64,000 nucleotides of DNA from Microcoleus sp. bin48.metabat.b7b8b9.023 (GTDB lineage Bacteria > Cyanobacteriota > Cyanobacteriia > Cyanobacteriales > Microcoleaceae). Positions within the stretch are counted from its first letter, which is position 1. Each line of letters starts with the position of its first letter. Shown here piece by piece: positions 61,371 to 64,000 of this stretch. The translations under genes were made by a program, and so were the position numbers. The notes below the pieces were generated by a model. The model saw only the letters and a program-made list of their open reading frames with translations. It was not told where the DNA came from and made no database searches. The stretch lies in NCBI RefSeq assembly GCF_013299185.1, contig NZ_JAAFKG010000017.1:47772-111771 (forward strand), given 5' to 3'.

Positions 61371-61506
61371 AATACGGTTGGGTTAACACTGTTTATGACC
61401 CGGAGATCCCCCTAAATCCCCCTTAAGAAGGGGGACTTTGAGAAGAATCTTGTCCCCCCCTTTTTAAGGGGGGCTAGGGGGGATCGGGCTCGGGCCCAAC
61501 CGTATT
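61371..61506. mobile_element. MITE-like element upstream of argG
   Basis: 136 bp bounded by perfect 12-bp terminal inverted repeats AATACGGTTGGG / CCCAACCGTATT. GTTAAATTC flanks it on both sides (61361-61369 and 61509-61517), like a target-site duplication with a few extra bases. Inside are GATCCCCCTAAATCCCCCTT and AAGGGGGGCTAGGGGGGATC palindromes. It ends 26 bp before the argG start, so it forms most of the argG leader. Confidence 0.7.
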
Positions 61507-61532
61507 AAGTTAAATTCAGGATCTAAATAGCA

Positions 61533-62735
61533 ATGAGTCGCGCTAAAAAAGTTGTGCTAGCATATTCAGGCGGAGTCGATACCTCCGTCTGCATTCCTTA
61601 CCTCAAAAACGAGTGGGGAGTCGAAGAGGTAATTACTCTGGCGGCGGATTTGGGACAGGGAGACGAATTAGAACCAATCCGCAAAAAAGCTTTAGCATCC
61701 GGTGCTTCGGAATCGCTGGTAATCGATGCTACCGAGGAATTTGTCAAAGATTATGCCTTCCCAGCCATTCAAGCTAACGCGCTTTACGAAAACCGCTATC
61801 CGCTTTCGACGGCTCTAGCTCGCCCGCTGATTGCTAAACTGTTAGTAGAAGCTGCCGAAAAGTATGGTGCAGATGCGATCGCCCACGGTTGTACTGGTAA
61901 GGGAAATGACCAAGTACGGTTCGATGTGTCGATCGGCGCGCTGAATCCCAAGATCAAGATTTTAGCACCAGCGCGGGAATGGAAAATGAGCCGCGAAGAA
62001 ACAATTGCTTACGGCGAAAGATGCGGCATTCCGTCGCCCGTGAAGAAGTCTTCGCCTTACAGTATCGATCGCAATTTGTTAGGAATGGCGATTGAAGCCG
62101 GCATCCTCGAAGATCCTTGGGCTGAACCGCCGGAAGAAGTTTATTTGATGACAAAGGCGATCGAAAACACCCCCGACAAACCCGAATACCTAGAAATTGG
62201 TTTTGAGAGCGGAAATCCTGTCAGTTTGAACGGCAAAGAATTATCACCAGTCGCCTTAATTACCCAACTCAACGAAATAGTTGGAAATCACGGCGTCGGA
62301 CGGATTGACATGATTGAAAACCGCCTAGTTGGGATTAAATCGCGGGAAATTTACGAAACACCAGCAATTTTAGTTTTGATGCACGCCCACCGAGACTTAG
62401 AAAGTTTGACTCTGACAGCAGATGTGACTCGATACAAGCGCGGCATCGAAGAAACCTACAGCCAAATGATTTATAACGGTCTTTGGTACAACCCGTTAAA
62501 AACTGCTTTAGACGCATTTATTCAGGACACGCAAAAGCGAGTAACTGGAACCGTGCGCCTCAAACTGTTCAAAGGAAATGCCACAATTGTCGGCCGCAAA
62601 TCCGAGAATTCGCTGTACAGTTTCGACTTAGCAACCTACGGCGCCGAGGATGAATTCGACCACAAAGCCGCCGAAGGATTTGTCTACGTTTGGGGACTGC
62701 CAACTCGCGTTTGGTCGGAGAAAAATCGGGGTTAG
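61533..62735 (+). CDS. argG: Argininosuccinate synthase
   Basis: A 400-residue ATP-dependent enzyme joining citrulline and aspartate in arginine synthesis. The PP-loop is [16 protein letters not shown] (about 9-24); [16 protein letters not shown], the [17 protein letters not shown] region and [17 protein letters not shown] are family signatures. Length is normal. Transcription must start within or before the MITE-like element. Together with AgrE/ArgZ it closes the cyanobacterial ornithine-ammonia cycle. A palindromic terminator follows. Confidence 0.96.
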   Translation: MSRAKKVVLAYSGGVDTSVCIPYLKNEWGVEEVITLAADLGQGDELEPIRKKALASGASESLVIDATEEFVKDYAFPAIQANALYENRYPLSTALARPLIAKLLVEAAEKYGADAIAHGCTGKGNDQVRFDVSIGALNPKIKILAPAREWKMSREETIAYGERCGIPSPVKKSSPYSIDRNLLGMAIEAGILEDPWAEPPEEVYLMTKAIENTPDKPEYLEIGFESGNPVSLNGKELSPVALITQLNEIVGNHGVGRIDMIENRLVGIKSREIYETPAILVLMHAHRDLESLTLTADVTRYKRGIEETYSQMIYNGLWYNPLKTALDAFIQDTQKRVTGTVRLKLFKGNATIVGRKSENSLYSFDLATYGAEDEFDHKAAEGFVYVWGLPTRVWSEKNRG

Positions 62736-62820
62736 ATATTGGCTGAAAAATCAGCCCACCGAATAGAATTCGGGGAGTTTACGGGCACACAAACAAAGTC
62801 CGGATGGTGCGCGGACTAAG

Positions 62821-62847
62821 AATAAGGTGGGCAATGCCCACCTTATT
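62821..62847 (+). terminator. Perfect 13-bp palindromic hairpin after argG
   Basis: AATAAGGTGGGCA-A-TGCCCACCTTATT. The stem is near perfect with a T-containing end; it lies 85 bp past argG and 44 bp before the Uma2 start. The loop is formally one base, so the real hairpin opens a few pairs. Confidence 0.6.
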
Positions 62848-62890
62848 TGTTAAAGTAGGGATAAAATAGTTGAAAATCTTATAAACTGCC

Positions 62891-63577
62891 ATGACAGCCT
62901 CAATTGCGACAGTTATCGAAACGAATATTACAGCAACTTCATCCCACTGGACAACCGCGACTTGGGAAGACTACCTGGCTGTTCGCGACGATCGCAAAAA
63001 TGATAATATCGGATTGTTCTTTAATTGCGATCGGCTCTTGGTCATCGATATGGGAAAAGAAGGAATCAATCACGCCAGCATCAATAACTTGTTCACCATG
63101 TTGTTTGCTTTCTGGTTTAGTCAAGTACCAGGACTGATATTCAGTTCCCTGGGCGGCTGCTTGCTGGAAAAACCGAAAAAGCAAGCTGCTTCGCCAGATT
63201 TAATGCTTTATATAGGTAGCGAATACCCAACTTGGCAAAGAGGAGAACGGCGTTACATTAATTTAGAACAGTGGCGAGTACCGGATTTAGTAGGCGAAAT
63301 TTCTGACACAACTTTAACAATAGATTTAGACGAAAAAAAATATCTCTATGCCGATTTGGGGATTCCTGAATATTGGGTAATTGACGTTAAAGGTTTGCGA
63401 GTTTTTGCCTTTCAGTTGCAGTCAAACGGCAAGTATCAGGAATGTGAAACTTCTCTAGCACTGTCAGGGCTGCCAGTTTCTTTATTGAATCAAACTTTGG
63501 AACGTTTGAATGAAGAAACAAATGGCAGTGCAGCTATGTGGTTTGCTCAACAGATTGCGACCTTGAAAACAGAGTGA
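62891..63577 (+). CDS. Uma2 family (DUF820) nuclease-like protein
   Basis: A 228-residue PD-(D/E)xK-fold protein. WTTATWEDYLAVRDDRKNDNIGLFFNCDRLLVIDMGKEGINHASINNLF is the N-terminal Uma2 pattern; the catalytic-type residues lie in AASPDLMLYIG, PDLVGEISDTTLTIDLDEKKYLYADLGIPEYWVID. It is a full-length member, unlike the broken one that follows 58 bp later. The two are different subtypes, not a recent tandem duplication. Role unknown. Confidence 0.82.
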   Translation: MTASIATVIETNITATSSHWTTATWEDYLAVRDDRKNDNIGLFFNCDRLLVIDMGKEGINHASINNLFTMLFAFWFSQVPGLIFSSLGGCLLEKPKKQAASPDLMLYIGSEYPTWQRGERRYINLEQWRVPDLVGEISDTTLTIDLDEKKYLYADLGIPEYWVIDVKGLRVFAFQLQSNGKYQECETSLALSGLPVSLLNQTLERLNEETNGSAAMWFAQQIATLKTE

Positions 63578-63635
63578 GCGTGGTATAATAAAAGTGGTCG
63601 GAATCTACAATTATCAAAAACTCCATATAAAGCCA

Positions 63636-63873
63636 ATGGTTGCAAATCAAAGCCCAAATTACATCTCGCCGGAAGAGTATCTAAAATTAGAAGAACTCAG
63701 CCAGATCAAACATGAGTATATTCAGGGCGAAACCTACGCAATGGCAGGTGCTACTGAATCTCATGTGACAATATGTGTCAACTTAGTCAAAACACTAACC
63801 GATCATGTCCGGGGCAATGGCTGTAAGCTCTACACTGGAGACATGAAAGCTAGGATTGAATCTAGGAATATTT
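63636..63873 (+). pseudogene. Uma2 gene, 5' fragment cut by an insertion sequence
   Basis: Starts MVANQSPNYISPEEYLKLEE and continues through QIKHEYIQGETYAMAGATESHVTICVNLVKTLTDHVRGNGCKLYTGDMKARIESRN, the first about 79 residues of a typical Uma2 protein. After ARIESRN the family continues with a YPD motif, but here the reading turns into unrelated sequence at about 63874 and stops at 63947. The break coincides with the inferred end of an IS66-type element, so the gene is disrupted. Confidence 0.75.
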
Positions 63874-64000
63874 GTAATTGCTCAACTAGGGGAAAAAATG
63901 GAGCCATCAATAGAGAGAGCTTGTTGAATAGATTGATAAGCAGTTAAACCCTGACGCTTGCCAGTATTAACAACCGAACGAACTGCTGCAAACAAATCTC
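63874..64000 (-). mobile_element. End of an IS66-family-like insertion sequence (runs off the window)
   Basis: The boundary at 63874 begins GTAATTGCTCAACTAGGGG; IS66-type ends begin with GTAA. It interrupts a Uma2 gene exactly here. The element continues beyond 64000. Confidence 0.5.
63882..64000 (-). CDS. IS66-like transposase, C-terminal 38 residues (partial)
   Basis: On the minus strand, entering from beyond the window, the frame reads DLFAAVRSVVNTGKRQGLTA then YQSIQQALSIDGSIFSPS and stops at 63882. The R-x-V-x-x-T-x-K-R-Q-G-L pattern followed by a short tail is how IS66 TnpC transposases commonly end. The stop is only about 10 bp from the inferred element boundary. The catalytic part lies outside the window, so the call is provisional. 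Confidence 0.5.
   Translation of the reverse strand, partial: DLFAAVRSVVNTGKRQGLTAYQSIQQALSIDGSIFSPS

Overview
The window is chromosomal DNA of a filamentous, probably Oscillatoriales-type cyanobacterium (Microcoleus/Oscillatoria-like; the genus is inference). The evidence is photosystem I genes psaL and psaI, a cyanobacterial AgrE/ArgZ arginine dihydrolase, a GlgA2-length glycogen synthase, COP23, DUF928, DUF1822 and DUF2996 proteins, very frequent GCGATCGC (HIP1) octamers, and abundant heptanucleotide tandem repeats between genes. All calls come from reading the sequence; no database search was run.

Layout. 0-8.5 kb: a decayed TnpB-like tail, a membrane-anchored TPR protein, a Uma2 nuclease-like protein, a HigBA-type toxin-antitoxin pair, the succinate dehydrogenase/fumarate reductase flavoprotein, a PlsC acyltransferase and an alpha/beta hydrolase. 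8.5-12.2 kb: DUF2996, a conserved hypothetical and a lipoprotein, with two orphan IS200/IS605-like ends lying just upstream of two of these genes. 12.2-17.8 kb: psaL-psaI, two glycosyltransferases of the TIGR04283/TIGR04282 type, nadA, a metallophosphoesterase and tRNA-Ser(UGA). 17.9-23.1 kb: an acidic repeat protein, a lipoprotein, a pentapeptide-repeat protein, a 40-residue membrane peptide divergent from a 3-methyladenine DNA glycosylase, and a GH57-like protein.

23.4-45.3 kb is the most unusual part. It is a neighbourhood of signalling and conflict-type proteins: DUF928; a LamG-TPR-CHAT protease; an OmpR-type response regulator; a sigma-70-like / DUF1822 / CHAT-CHASE2 cluster; an HTH-TIR-AAA protein; and an AAA-membrane-WD40 protein. 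It is interspersed with glgA, a folate enzyme and large arrays of palindromic repeats. Two of the big genes carry GC-rich intergenic-type repeats inserted in frame. 45.3-50.6 kb returns to housekeeping: COP23, HNH nuclease, DHH phosphoesterase, SixA and citrate synthase.

50.9-52.9 kb is an AT-rich, HIP1-free two-gene island that I read as a Septu (PtuAB) anti-phage system. 53.6-64 kb holds AgrE/ArgZ, a large hybrid histidine kinase, a glycosyltransferase, argG preceded by a small MITE-like element, and two Uma2 genes. The second Uma2 gene is broken by what looks like the end of an IS66-type insertion sequence running off the right edge.
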